A stretch of 64,000 bases of DNA. Source: Phyllobacterium sp. YR531 (GTDB taxonomy: Bacteria > Pseudomonadota > Alphaproteobacteria > Rhizobiales > Rhizobiaceae). Below the pieces are notes generated by a model, which saw nothing but the letters and a program-made list of their open reading frames with translations, did no database searches and was not told where the DNA came from. The first letter of the stretch is position 1; every line of letters starts with the position of its first letter. The position numbers and the translations under genes were made by a program. Below, one piece after another: positions 18,714 through 27,614 of this stretch. The stretch is from the NCBI RefSeq assembly GCF_000282595.1, contig NZ_AKIZ01000022.1:248001-312000 (forward strand). The letters run 5' to 3'.

Positions 18714-20105
18714 ATGACAGCGGCCATGAAGGTTTATCAGGCATTTGATCGCGCGCTCATTCAGGAGCTTGCGGCTGACGATCAGAATGCTCTTGAACGG
18801 AAGTTGCATTTGGCGGCTGCAGCATTTGCGGATAAGGCCGGTTGGTTGCCGACCCATGAACGAATGGCCATTCTGCGCAAAACATCAGCTTTGCTGGAAA
18901 CCAATCGTGATCGCTTTGCTTTAATGATCGCCCGTGAAGGCGGCAAGCCACTGCCCGATGCCATTATTGAAGTCACGCGGGCAATCGATGGTCTGCTTAA
19001 TGCGGCAGATGAATTGCGCAATTTTGGCGGCAAGGAAATCCCGATGGGTCTTACCGCCGCAAGTGGAAACAGATGGGCTTTCACCACCAAAGAGCCGATT
19101 GGTGTCGTTGCGGCAATATCAGCGTTCAACCACCCGCTAAATCTTATCGTTCACCAGATCGCGCCAGCTATTGCGGTTGGTTGCCCAGTCATCATAAAAC
19201 CGGCCTCGACAACGCCGATTTCATGCATTGAGTTGGTCAAATTGTTCCATGAGGCCGGACTGGATGAACGTTGGTGCCAGACTCTCATCACCGAGGACAA
19301 TGTGCTGGCAGAGCTGTTGGCGACAGACCCGCGCATCGCGTTCCTGAGCTTCATCGGTTCGGCAAAGGTTGGCTGGTATTTGAAAGGCAAGCTTCCGCCG
19401 GGAACACGATGTGCACTGGAACATGGTGGTGCTGCTCCGGTTATTGTTGACCGTAGTGCTGATATCGAAAAGATCACAGGCACAATTGTCAAAGGCGGCT
19501 ATTATCACGCGGGTCAGGTTTGCGTTTCATCCCAGCGTCTTTTTGTGCATGAGGAAGTATTGTCTGCATTCACAGAGGCGTTTGCTGAAAAAGTTGCTGC
19601 TCTGCGTGTCGGTGATCCCATACTGAAGGACACAGAAGTTGGCCCGTTGATTTTACCCAAGGAAGCTGATCGCGTGTCTACGTGGATCAAGGAAGCAACT
19701 GATGGCGGCGCTGCGGAGATTGGCGGCGGTCGCTTGTCTGAAACGACCTTGCTTCCATCAATTCTGCTCAATCCTGCGTCCGATGCAAAAGTGTCCAAAC
19801 TCGAAGTATTCGGACCATTGACCTGTATCTATAGCTATAGTGATCTTGATAAGGCGATAGGTATCGCCAACTCTCTGCCTTTCGCTTTTCAGGCCAGCGT
19901 CTTTGCATCCGATATCTCGGTAGCGTTAAAGGCTGCCCGGCACCTCGATGCATCAGCCGTTTTGATCAACGACCACACTGCTTTCCGCACTGACTGGATG
20001 CCTTTCACCGGCCGTCGCCAATCGGGGTATGGCATTGGTGGTATTCCATGGACAATGGAAGAGATGGCGGATGATAAAATGGTGGTATTCAATCAGGTGA
20101 GCTGA
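18714..20105 (+). CDS. NAD(P)-dependent aldehyde dehydrogenase
   Basis: A 463-residue aldehyde dehydrogenase with general base Glu236 (ALEHGGAA), catalytic Cys270 (HAGQVCVSS), the NAD-site region ISAFNHPLNLIVHQIAPA, and a KLEVFGPLT segment. The ATG at 18714 follows a GGAGG site and lies just after the ThDP enzyme stop. It would oxidise an aldehyde, possibly produced by the ThDP enzyme, to the acid or acyl-CoA. The exact substrate is not determined by the motifs. Confidence 0.92.
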   Translation: MTAAMKVYQAFDRALIQELAADDQNALERKLHLAAAAFADKAGWLPTHERMAILRKTSALLETNRDRFALMIAREGGKPLPDAIIEVTRAIDGLLNAADELRNFGGKEIPMGLTAASGNRWAFTTKEPIGVVAAISAFNHPLNLIVHQIAPAIAVGCPVIIKPASTTPISCIELVKLFHEAGLDERWCQTLITEDNVLAELLATDPRIAFLSFIGSAKVGWYLKGKLPPGTRCALEHGGAAPVIVDRSADIEKITGTIVKGGYYHAGQVCVSSQRLFVHEEVLSAFTEAFAEKVAALRVGDPILKDTEVGPLILPKEADRVSTWIKEATDGGAAEIGGGRLSETTLLPSILLNPASDAKVSKLEVFGPLTCIYSYSDLDKAIGIANSLPFAFQASVFASDISVALKAARHLDASAVLINDHTAFRTDWMPFTGRRQSGYGIGGIPWTMEEMADDKMVVFNQVS

Positions 20106-20143
20106 TTTGCAGCACGCCTGTTGAAAGTACTTGCTGCTTGCGT

Positions 20144-21214
20144 TTAGCGAACCAGTAGCGGTAGGAGCTGATTACCCTGCCGCTTTATCTCGGACAGGTA
20201 TGGTGTATCGGAAAGGACAAAATGGGTGATGCCCAGTTCCTGATATTTCAGCAGTGAGCTTGCGACATCGGCAGCAGAGCCTACCAGCCACGTCGTGCCC
20301 GCGCCTCCACCACCATATTTTCCAGGCGCCGTATACAGATTATCGTCAAGAATTTCGCCTTTCGCATGCAGATCAGTCAACCGTTTCTGGCCAACGGCAA
20401 TTGACTGTCGATGGTCCTGCCAACCTGCGGCTTTGTTCTTGGCCATTTCGGCAACCTTGGCTTCGGCATCCGCCCAAGCCTGATCTGTCGTATCGCGAAC
20501 GAGAGTGGTGATTCGCAACCCGAACTCCAGTGGCGGAAGATCGCGGTCCAGTTCTTTACTCAGAGCCTTTAGGCGCGCAATCCGTTCGCGGACGCCATCA
20601 AGTGGTTCGCCCCAGAAAAGCTGGACATCAGCCTCTGTGGCAGACACTCGTTCGGCCGCCTCTGATGCGCCTCCAAAATAGAGCTTGGGATGCCGCCTGT
20701 CTCCACGTGCTTCGATGCGCGGTGCAGTCGTGGATTCGGCGACACTGAAATGCTCGCCATTGTATGTCACGTTCTCTTCGGTCCAAAGCCTGCGTACCAG
20801 CCGCATGAATTCCTTGGTGCGGCCATAGCGGTGAGCCTGATCCCCTTCGCTGTCACCATATGCGGCAAGGTTGTCCAGACCCGAAACGATGTTCACCCGG
20901 ACCCGGCCACCGGAAAGCTGATCCAGCGTGGCAGCAGCAGATGCAAAATTTGCCGGGCGCCAATAACCTGGCCGAATTGCGATAAGGGGCTCGAATGTCG
21001 TTGTGCGGGCAGTGAGCGCGGTGGCAACCGTGAATGTATCGGGTCGGCCCCAGCCAGTGCCGACGAGCGCTCCTTTCCAGCCGTGATCTTCCAGTGCCTT
21101 CGCGTGAGCGGTCAGTGTTTCCAGGCTGTTGTGGTTTTCCGCAGTAGGGTCGCCCCTGTGGCCGGCTTTCACATCATTGGGAATATACCAAAGAAACTCG
21201 GAATTGCTGCTCAT
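20144..21214 (-). CDS. LLM-class flavin-dependent monooxygenase (alkanesulfonate monooxygenase-like)
   Basis: A protein of about 356 residues of the bacterial luciferase-like family. The N-terminus (EFLWYIPNDVKAGHRG), the HGWKGALVGTGWGRPD region, LIAIRPGYWRPANFASAAATLDQLS and GDEFxV-like GEHFSV match SsuD-type enzymes. These use FMNH2 and oxygen to desulfonate alkanesulfonates or cleave related compounds. The partner flavin reductase gene is 58 bases upstream on the same strand. ATG 21214 is preferred over a longer frame to 21313. Substrate unknown. Confidence 0.87.
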   Translation of the reverse strand: MSSNSEFLWYIPNDVKAGHRGDPTAENHNSLETLTAHAKALEDHGWKGALVGTGWGRPDTFTVATALTARTTTFEPLIAIRPGYWRPANFASAAATLDQLSGGRVRVNIVSGLDNLAAYGDSEGDQAHRYGRTKEFMRLVRRLWTEENVTYNGEHFSVAESTTAPRIEARGDRRHPKLYFGGASEAAERVSATEADVQLFWGEPLDGVRERIARLKALSKELDRDLPPLEFGLRITTLVRDTTDQAWADAEAKVAEMAKNKAAGWQDHRQSIAVGQKRLTDLHAKGEILDDNLYTAPGKYGGGGAGTTWLVGSAADVASSLLKYQELGITHFVLSDTPYLSEIKRQGNQLLPLLVR

Positions 21215-21272
21215 TCTATAGGATGCCCTTCGATGTATGGCGCTGGCAGCTCTAACCCTGCCAGATTCAAGC

Positions 21273-21845
21273 TCAATGGATATGCAACTGTTTGATATTG
21301 TCTGGCGCCGCACTGACCGGATTGAGACCTGACCGGTAAAGGGTGGCGATCATCTCCTGCGTTCTTCCAACGTCAGGAATGACATCACGCAGCAACTCAC
21401 TCGACGAGATGCGGATATTTGATACAACGTTCAGTCCGAAAGACTGCATAAGCATGTCTATCTCCAACTCGGTGCATTGTTGAGTTGGGTTGTTGCTATG
21501 TGTCTCTACCAGAAGCGTGGGCTTGCCGCGAAGTGCTGCCGGATCCGCCATCTCAAACAGATAACGCAGTAAGGCCGGATAGCCGGTGGGCGTTTTAACA
21601 GATAACCCGACGATCAGCAGGTCAGACCGCTCGATTTTATCAAGTGCATCTTTGGCGAGGCCGCCAAGTTCTGTTCTGAAAGAAGCAGCTCTCAGGCTGC
21701 TGCTTAACTCGGATAACTCAAAGCAATCGGAATTCAGACTGAATGAATCCTCGACCGAATGGATGAGATTCTGGATGACCGCGCTGGTCTTTGACCCGAT
21801 TTGCGGGCGTGTTGAAAGCCCTACTATCAAATGATTCCCTGACAT
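21273..21845 (-). CDS. NADPH-dependent FMN reductase (MsuE/SsuE-like)
   Basis: A 190-residue flavodoxin-fold protein. The start LIVGLSTRPQIGSKTSAVIQ is the FMN phosphate loop, and LLIVGLSVKTPTGYPALLRYLFEMADP is the typical second flavin motif with a loop that contacts the ring. The ATG at 21845 has GGAGG seven bases upstream. It directly precedes the LLM monooxygenase and would supply its reduced FMN. Confidence 0.85.
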   Translation of the reverse strand: MSGNHLIVGLSTRPQIGSKTSAVIQNLIHSVEDSFSLNSDCFELSELSSSLRAASFRTELGGLAKDALDKIERSDLLIVGLSVKTPTGYPALLRYLFEMADPAALRGKPTLLVETHSNNPTQQCTELEIDMLMQSFGLNVVSNIRISSSELLRDVIPDVGRTQEMIATLYRSGLNPVSAAPDNIKQLHIH

Positions 21846-22036
21846 CTCACGTCCTCCGCAGGTTGGAAACCGACTGATTTGTGTGTTGAGCATGCTCGAA
21901 ACGTCATGAGTCACTGTAAGTCGACTTGTTCGGTAGTGTAAAGAGACATGCAAACTTTAATCAAGCTGGTCTGGCTTCGGATACATGCCGAGCCTATGCT
22001 TTGCCGAAAGGTTGCAGGTTATAAAGGGAGAAGAAA

Positions 22037-22516
22037 ATGTCACACGATCATGAGCATTCACACCGATGGAAAGAGGATGGTGTTCGGGTAATCAAGGGTG
22101 ACAGGCTGGATTCCAATACTCCACAAACACCTGGCATGTTTCGTCAGGCTGCAATCAACCATGCCCGCGTCGGTGCTCAGAAAATCTGGGCAGGTACTGT
22201 TACAATTGCCCCGAATGCAAAAACCGGCGTCCATCATCATGGAGAACTGGAAAGTGTCATTTTTGTCGTGCGTGGCAAAGCGCGCATGCGCTGGGGCGAG
22301 AATCTTGAATATGTCGCGGAAGCAGAGCCCGGCGACTTTATCTACGTTCCGCCATTTGTACCCCATCAGGAAATCAATGCGGATCCGCTGCAACCGTTGG
22401 AATGCGTACTGGTCAGGTCTGACAATGAAGCTGTTGTGGTGAACATAACAGACATCGATCCTGTCGAAACGCCGGAAGAGGTCTATTGGGTGGACCCTAT
22501 ACACAAGCATCCATAA
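22037..22516 (+). CDS. Single-domain cupin protein
   Basis: A 159-residue cupin with a His-rich N-terminus. Cupin motif 1 is GVHHHGELESVIFVVRGKARMRWG and motif 2 is AEPGDFIYVPPFVPHQEINAD, so the metal-binding His, His, Glu, His set is complete. It is divergent from the flavin monooxygenase pair and upstream of a bicupin. It may be a small dioxygenase, isomerase or metabolite sensor; no specific function can be named. Confidence 0.85.
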   Translation: MSHDHEHSHRWKEDGVRVIKGDRLDSNTPQTPGMFRQAAINHARVGAQKIWAGTVTIAPNAKTGVHHHGELESVIFVVRGKARMRWGENLEYVAEAEPGDFIYVPPFVPHQEINADPLQPLECVLVRSDNEAVVVNITDIDPVETPEEVYWVDPIHKHP

Positions 22517-22627
22517 TCTGCCCCGGTCTGCCTTGCCCTTAAATTCCATGGTTCGCGCCGCTTGACATATGAAGTCCAGTAGCAAGATTGGACCGACGAA
22601 ATATTCTACCCAGCTGAGGAGTCCGCC

Positions 22628-23473
22628 ATGTCCAAAAATCCATATTATGCACCGCAAGGCGGACATCCTGCGCAAAGTCAGCTTCTTACGGGTCGTGCTG
22701 TATTCACCACCGCCTATGCAGTGATTCCGAAAGGGGTCATGCAGGACATCGTAACGAGTCCTCTGCCGTTCTGGGAGAAGACACGTTGCTGGATCATTGC
22801 CCGGCCTCTTTCAGGATTCGCCGAGACTTTTTCGCAGTATATTATGGAGGTTGCACCCGGAGGCGGAAGCACTCGTCCCGAGCTCGACCCAAAGGCTGAG
22901 GGAGTGCTTTTTGTCGTAGAGGGCGAGTTGCGACTGACGATTGCAGGTCAGGCCCATATCTTGCAGCCTGGTGGCTATGCGTTCATTCCGCCCGCTACTG
23001 ACTGGAAGGTTTTGAATGCAACAGACGCTCACGTTCGTTTTCACTGGATACGTAAAGCCTATGAGGCGGTAGAAGGAATTGAAACTCCGCCACCACTGAT
23101 CCTCAACGAGAACGATATCGCTCCGACTGTCATGCCTGATACTGATGGTGGATGGGCAACAACGCGTTTTGTCGACCCTGCAGACATGCGTCACGACATG
23201 CATGTCACCATTGTTACGCTAAAACCCGGAGCCGTCATTCCTTTCGCTGAAACCCACGTCATGGAGCATGGGCTCTACGTTATTCAGGGCAAAGCTGTCT
23301 ATCGCCTCAATCAGGATTGGGTTGAGGTCGAAGCTGGTGATTTCATGTGGTTGCGTGCCTTCTGTCCGCAGGCTTGTTACGCTGGTGGACCTGAGCCATT
23401 CCGCTATCTGCTCTACAAGGACGTGAACAGGCACATGAAGCTTGGGACAATTTTCAACGGCGTGAAAGCTTAG
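22628..23473 (+). CDS. (S)-ureidoglycine aminohydrolase-like bicupin
   Basis: A 281-residue double cupin resembling AllE/YlbA (UGHYL). The N-terminal MSKNPYYAPQGGHPAQ, the TRCWIIARPLSGFAETFSQYIMEVAPGGGS segment, and the C-terminal cupin with MEHGLYVIQGKAVYRLNQDWVEVEAGDFMWLRAFCPQACYAGG fit this family. The family enzyme releases ammonia from ureidoglycine in purine catabolism using Mn. No other allantoin pathway gene is adjacent, so the role here is likely but not proven by context. Confidence 0.86.
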   Translation: MSKNPYYAPQGGHPAQSQLLTGRAVFTTAYAVIPKGVMQDIVTSPLPFWEKTRCWIIARPLSGFAETFSQYIMEVAPGGGSTRPELDPKAEGVLFVVEGELRLTIAGQAHILQPGGYAFIPPATDWKVLNATDAHVRFHWIRKAYEAVEGIETPPPLILNENDIAPTVMPDTDGGWATTRFVDPADMRHDMHVTIVTLKPGAVIPFAETHVMEHGLYVIQGKAVYRLNQDWVEVEAGDFMWLRAFCPQACYAGGPEPFRYLLYKDVNRHMKLGTIFNGVKA

Positions 23474-23615
23474 TTGGCAGCACTGATCTAACAGTTCTGA
23501 GTTAGCCGCAAGTCAGAAGTCGTCGCCGCCTCGATGGGGCAGGTCGGTGTTGTGCCCCTCACTTACGATAACCCAAAACATCGCGAAGGTCGGTTGACTC
23601 CCGTTTAAGTTGTTT

Positions 23616-23647
23616 GCTAATACGCATTAGCGCTAATACGTATTAGC
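23616..23647. promoter_or_regulatory. Two abutting 16-bp LacI-type operators
   Basis: GCTAATACGCATTAGC (23616-23631) is followed without a gap by GCTAATACGTATTAGC (23632-23647). The second is a perfect 16-bp palindrome and the first has a single mismatched pair. Together with TTT/AAA flanks they make a near-perfect 38-bp palindrome. Both have the central CG step common in LacI-family operators. They end 18 bases before the start of the LacI gene, so autoregulation of this operon is likely. Confidence 0.75.
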
Positions 23648-23665
23648 AAATTGGGGAGCGATGGA

Positions 23666-24700
23666 TTGAGTTCGGCAAGACGATTGACGCAGCACGATAT
23701 CGCCAAGCTGGCTGGTGTAAGCCAAGCCACAGTCTCGCTTGTGCTGAACGATGCTCAGGCTGCTGCTACGCGCATTCCGGGCGAAACACGCGAACGCATA
23801 CTCAAGATCATTCGCGAGACTGGTTATGTCGCTGATCCCATCGCCCGGCGCATGGCGAAAGGTCTCAATCGAATACTCGGCGTTTTCACCTATGAGCCGG
23901 CTTTCCCAAGCGCTCAGGCGGATTTCTTCGCGCCCTTTCTTCTCGGTATAGAGGAGGAAGCACAGCGACAGAACTATGATCTGCTTTTGCTGACCAGCGC
24001 CGGTATTGGCGAGAAAAGGGAAATCTTCGGTGACGGTAACCGATTGCGTTTGGCCGATGGTTGCCTTGTGCTCGGCAGGCAGTTCAATCGCACTGAACTC
24101 AAACAACTTGTGCAGGGCGAATATCCTTTTGTTGCTGTAGGGCGCCGCGAAAACGCGGGCGGTAAGGTGCCATATGTCGGCGGCGGGTATGCGGATGCGA
24201 CGAAAACACTTGTTGGAAAAGCGAGAGCACTTGGTCATTCCCGTTTGGCTTATGTCGGACCAAAGGGCCCGGCAGAATCGGTGACCGATCGCTGGAAAGG
24301 TTTTTCTGATGCGCTTGAGAATGACGCCGAGCTTGTCCTGCATATTCCCCATGCCGGTCAGCCGCCGCATGATATTCTGGAGGCGCTGATTGCCAGCGAC
24401 AGCACGGCTGTGTTTTTTGTAGAACTTGCTGATGCGATCAAGGTCGAGACAGTGGCACGGCAGCGCGGATTGTCGATACCGGCCGACATGTCGTTTGTGG
24501 TTCTTGGCAGTCACATTCGCCCCGAACGTACCACCATACAGTTCGCGTCCTTCAATATTCCCAGAGAAGAAATGGGCCGGCAGGCCACAGCCATGCTGAT
24601 CGGCAGGATCGAAACTTCCGACCCGGTCCGGCAGGTCCTTCTACCGTGCGAACCTCTCGAGGGTGAAACTCTCGGCCCTGTAAAATCAAGACGGAATTGA
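23666..24700 (+). CDS. LacI family transcriptional regulator
   Basis: From TTG 23666 the protein has about 344 residues. The N-terminal LacI helix-turn-helix is clear (LTQHDIAKLAGVSQATVSLVLND) with the hinge region (ETGYVADPIARRMAKG). A periplasmic-binding-protein-like effector domain follows (LGVFTYEPAFPSAQADFFAPFLLGIEEEA). The TTG is preferred because GGGGAG lies about seven bases upstream; no in-frame ATG exists nearby. Two abutting operators lie directly upstream. It is the first gene of a unit with an FAD oxidoreductase and a sugar importer. Confidence 0.9.
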   Translation: MSSARRLTQHDIAKLAGVSQATVSLVLNDAQAAATRIPGETRERILKIIRETGYVADPIARRMAKGLNRILGVFTYEPAFPSAQADFFAPFLLGIEEEAQRQNYDLLLLTSAGIGEKREIFGDGNRLRLADGCLVLGRQFNRTELKQLVQGEYPFVAVGRRENAGGKVPYVGGGYADATKTLVGKARALGHSRLAYVGPKGPAESVTDRWKGFSDALENDAELVLHIPHAGQPPHDILEALIASDSTAVFFVELADAIKVETVARQRGLSIPADMSFVVLGSHIRPERTTIQFASFNIPREEMGRQATAMLIGRIETSDPVRQVLLPCEPLEGETLGPVKSRRN

Positions 24701-24705
24701 TAAGC

Positions 24706-26316
24706 ATGAAAGAACTGAAAGCAGATATCCTTGTGGTAGGCGGTGGGCTCGGCGGTGTCGCTGCAGCTTTAGGAGCGCTGCGCGCGGGGCGTACCGTCGT
24801 CATGAGCGAGGAGTTCGACTGGATAGGCGGACAGCTTACCAGTCAGGCAGTGCCGCCGGATGAGCATAGCTGGGTCGAACAGTTTGGCGTGACCCGTTCT
24901 TATAGGAAATTGCGCGACGGAATCCGTCAATATTACCGTGATCATTATCCTCTCAATGAAGGTAGCCGTGCCTGGCACGATCTTAATCCGGGTGCCGGGT
25001 GGGTTAGCCGCCTATGCGCCGAACCGCGTGTCGGTCTTGCCGTACTTGAAGCCATGCTCTTGCCCTATCGTGGCAGCGGAAAATTGACAGTTTTGCAGCC
25101 TTACCTGCCAATAGCGGCAAGTGTTGATGGCGATGTGGTTCGCTCGGTAACACTGCGCCATCGGGACAATGCGGAAGAGCTGACAGTCACTGCCCGCTAC
25201 ATCATCGACGCCACGGAATTGGGTGATGTCCTGCCATTGACCGGCACCGAATATGTCACCGGCTTTGAGAGTCAGAATGATACCGGTGAGCCAAGTGCTG
25301 CCAGCGAAGCCCAGCCGGACAATGTTCAGGCTATCTCCGTCTGCTTTGCCATTGATCACATAGATGGTGACCAGACGATAGATAAACCGGAAAACTATGA
25401 TTTCTGGCGGCAATACCAACCTCATTTCTGGGGTGGACCTTTGCTCGGATTCAAGGCTCCGCATCCGCGTACGCTGGAGATCACCGAGCGGAGCTTCACA
25501 CCTAATCCGGATGATGATCCACTGCTTGTTGATGCAGATCAACGCAAGGGTGGTGGGGATGAAAATCTCTGGACATTCCGCCGTATAGCGGCGAGGCAAA
25601 ACTTTCTTCCGGGAAGTTATCAGTCAGATATATGTCTCGTGAACTGGCCCATGATCGATTATCTGGAGGGGTCGGTCATTGATGTGCCGGAAGCAGAAAA
25701 GGCACGTCATCTGAAGGCTGCAGCCGACCTTTCCTATTCCGTATTCTATTGGCTTCAGACCGAAGCCCCGCGGGCGGAAGGCGGTAATGGATTTCGCGGG
25801 CTGCGGTTGCGCGGTGATGTTACCGGAACCAGTCACGGACTTGCAATGGCTCCCTATATTCGGGAAAGCCGCCGCATCAAACCTGTTACGCGCATTGTCG
25901 AGCAGGATCTTTCTTTCGCAGTCCGAGGGGAAAAAGGCGCGGTCAACTATCGCGACAGCATTGGCGTCGGCATGTATCGCATTGATCTTCACCCGTCGAC
26001 TGGGGGCGATAACTACATTGACGTGCCGTCATGCCCGTTTGAAATACCCTTGGGCGCGCTTCTGCCCCAACGTATGAAAAACATCCTGCCTGCAGGCAAG
26101 AACATTGGCACAACCCACATAACCAATGGTTGCTACCGGCTGCATCCGGTCGAGTGGAATGTAGGCGAGGTCGCCGGAATGCTGGCTGCTCATTGCCTCA
26201 ACCATAGCCTGACGCCTCATCAGGTTCAGGAGAATGATGATCATCTGTCGGACTTCCAGTCGCAACTTTCCCGGGAGGGGATCGAGATGCGCTGGCCGGA
26301 TATACAAGCCTACTAA
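24706..26316 (+). CDS. FAD-dependent oxidoreductase (FAD_oxidored family, PF12831-like)
   Basis: A 536-residue flavoprotein with an N-terminal dinucleotide-binding motif (VVGGGLGGVAAALGALRAG), the WIGGQLTSQAV substrate-side segment and IIDATELGDVLPLTGTEY. The C-terminal NIGTTHITNGCYRLHPVEWNVGEVAGMLAAHC block is typical of this family. Members often sit in carbohydrate loci but have no well defined reactions. The frame could start four codons earlier at TTG 24697, overlapping the LacI stop. It lies between the regulator and the importer, so it probably acts on the imported sugar or its derivative. Confidence 0.85.
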   Translation: MKELKADILVVGGGLGGVAAALGALRAGRTVVMSEEFDWIGGQLTSQAVPPDEHSWVEQFGVTRSYRKLRDGIRQYYRDHYPLNEGSRAWHDLNPGAGWVSRLCAEPRVGLAVLEAMLLPYRGSGKLTVLQPYLPIAASVDGDVVRSVTLRHRDNAEELTVTARYIIDATELGDVLPLTGTEYVTGFESQNDTGEPSAASEAQPDNVQAISVCFAIDHIDGDQTIDKPENYDFWRQYQPHFWGGPLLGFKAPHPRTLEITERSFTPNPDDDPLLVDADQRKGGGDENLWTFRRIAARQNFLPGSYQSDICLVNWPMIDYLEGSVIDVPEAEKARHLKAAADLSYSVFYWLQTEAPRAEGGNGFRGLRLRGDVTGTSHGLAMAPYIRESRRIKPVTRIVEQDLSFAVRGEKGAVNYRDSIGVGMYRIDLHPSTGGDNYIDVPSCPFEIPLGALLPQRMKNILPAGKNIGTTHITNGCYRLHPVEWNVGEVAGMLAAHCLNHSLTPHQVQENDDHLSDFQSQLSREGIEMRWPDIQAY

Positions 26317-26334
26317 AAAAGAAGGGGAGGAAAC

Positions 26335-27606
26335 ATGTCTAACCATATCAGTCTCAAATCATGCGTCGCTGCATTGGCAATTGGTCTTTCGCTTACGGTT
26401 TTTGGCAATGCATCAGCGCAGAACGCCGTAAAGCTTCGCATGACGATCTGGAGCGCCAATGAGGCGCACCTGAAGCTTTTCAACGATATGGCGGCAGGTT
26501 TCAAACAAACTCATCCAAATGTGACCGTAACCTATGAGTCACTGCCATTCGAGACTTATACCACTGCACTGACAACACAGATCGCCGGTGGCAATGCACC
26601 TGACATGGCGTGGATTTTCGAGACCACCGCCTATGACTTTGTCAGCTCCGGCGCTCTCTATCCCTTGGGTGACAAGCTCGCTGCCCTTAAAGGCTATAAT
26701 CTTGATGAAGTCAGTTCTGGTGCTACTGAACGCTGGTCCAAGGATGGCAAGCTCTACGCCTATCCATTTTCAACATCACCCTTCGCGGTATTTGCAAATA
26801 ATGATCTCATTCGCAAAGCAGGAGCAAAGACCCCTGCCGAATTGATCAAATCCGGCGAATGGACTTGGGAAAAGGCCATCGAAACAGCTTCTGCTGTAGG
26901 TAAAACGGGCAAGGGCGGGCTTATCGTCCGGGATTTCAATTATCAGAACTGGCAAAATCTTGCTGCCATATGGAATGGCTGGGGGGCCTCACCGTGGAGT
27001 GAGGATGGCAAGAATTGCACCTTTGGTGAAAAGCCCATGACTGATGCCTTGTCATTCATTCATGATGCTGTTTTCAAAAACAAGGCCATGCCAGGTCCCG
27101 GCGAGAATATGGACTTCTTTGCTGGCGATGCGGCGATGACAATCACACAGATCAGTCGCGCGTCCCTGCTGCCAAAACAGAATGGTTTCGAGTGGGATCT
27201 CGTGCCTTTGCCAACAGGTCCAGCCGGAGAATATGCCCTGATAGGGCAGGCGGGTATCGGCGTCATGCAGTCGAGTGCTCATGCGGACATTGCTGCAGAT
27301 TTCGTCGGCTATATGACCAATCCTGAAAACTCGGCAAAGTTGGCGCAGTTCTTTCCCTCAGCACGCAAATCCCTGTTGAACGCGGAAACACTGAAGAAAA
27401 CCAATCCACTCCTGTCGCAGGAGCAACTGGATAAGGTGGTGATCGCTGGAATCTCGACCGGCAAGGTCATTCCGGGGCATACCGGCTTTGCGCAAATCCA
27501 ACAAATGGTTCGTGCCGGACTCGATAGTATATGGACTCCGCAAACGGACATTGCCGCCGCGACACAGAAAATCTGCGGGCAGATCAGCCCGCTTTTGAAG
27601 CGCTAG
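26335..27606 (+). CDS. CUT1 sugar ABC transporter substrate-binding protein
   Basis: A 423-residue family 1 extracellular solute-binding protein. It has a signal peptide ending ASAQ, then VKLRMTIWSANEAHLKLFNDM, FKQTHPNVTVTYESLPFETYTTALTTQIAGGNAPD and the late WTPQTDIAAATQKIC region. It follows a GGGGAGG ribosome-binding site 18 bases after the oxidoreductase. With the two permeases and the ATPase downstream it forms a complete importer. The ligand is unknown; the CUT1 class handles oligosaccharides and polyols. Confidence 0.92.
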   Translation: MSNHISLKSCVAALAIGLSLTVFGNASAQNAVKLRMTIWSANEAHLKLFNDMAAGFKQTHPNVTVTYESLPFETYTTALTTQIAGGNAPDMAWIFETTAYDFVSSGALYPLGDKLAALKGYNLDEVSSGATERWSKDGKLYAYPFSTSPFAVFANNDLIRKAGAKTPAELIKSGEWTWEKAIETASAVGKTGKGGLIVRDFNYQNWQNLAAIWNGWGASPWSEDGKNCTFGEKPMTDALSFIHDAVFKNKAMPGPGENMDFFAGDAAMTITQISRASLLPKQNGFEWDLVPLPTGPAGEYALIGQAGIGVMQSSAHADIAADFVGYMTNPENSAKLAQFFPSARKSLLNAETLKKTNPLLSQEQLDKVVIAGISTGKVIPGHTGFAQIQQMVRAGLDSIWTPQTDIAAATQKICGQISPLLKR

Positions 27607-27614
27607 ACAATAGC

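Noticed and set aside
23501-23608. A 35-codon open stretch upstream of the LacI operators reading SEVVAASMGQVGVVPLTY and beyond
   Set aside because: It has no start codon with a ribosome-binding site and no family I can name. It may be a decayed gene end but the evidence is too thin to annotate.
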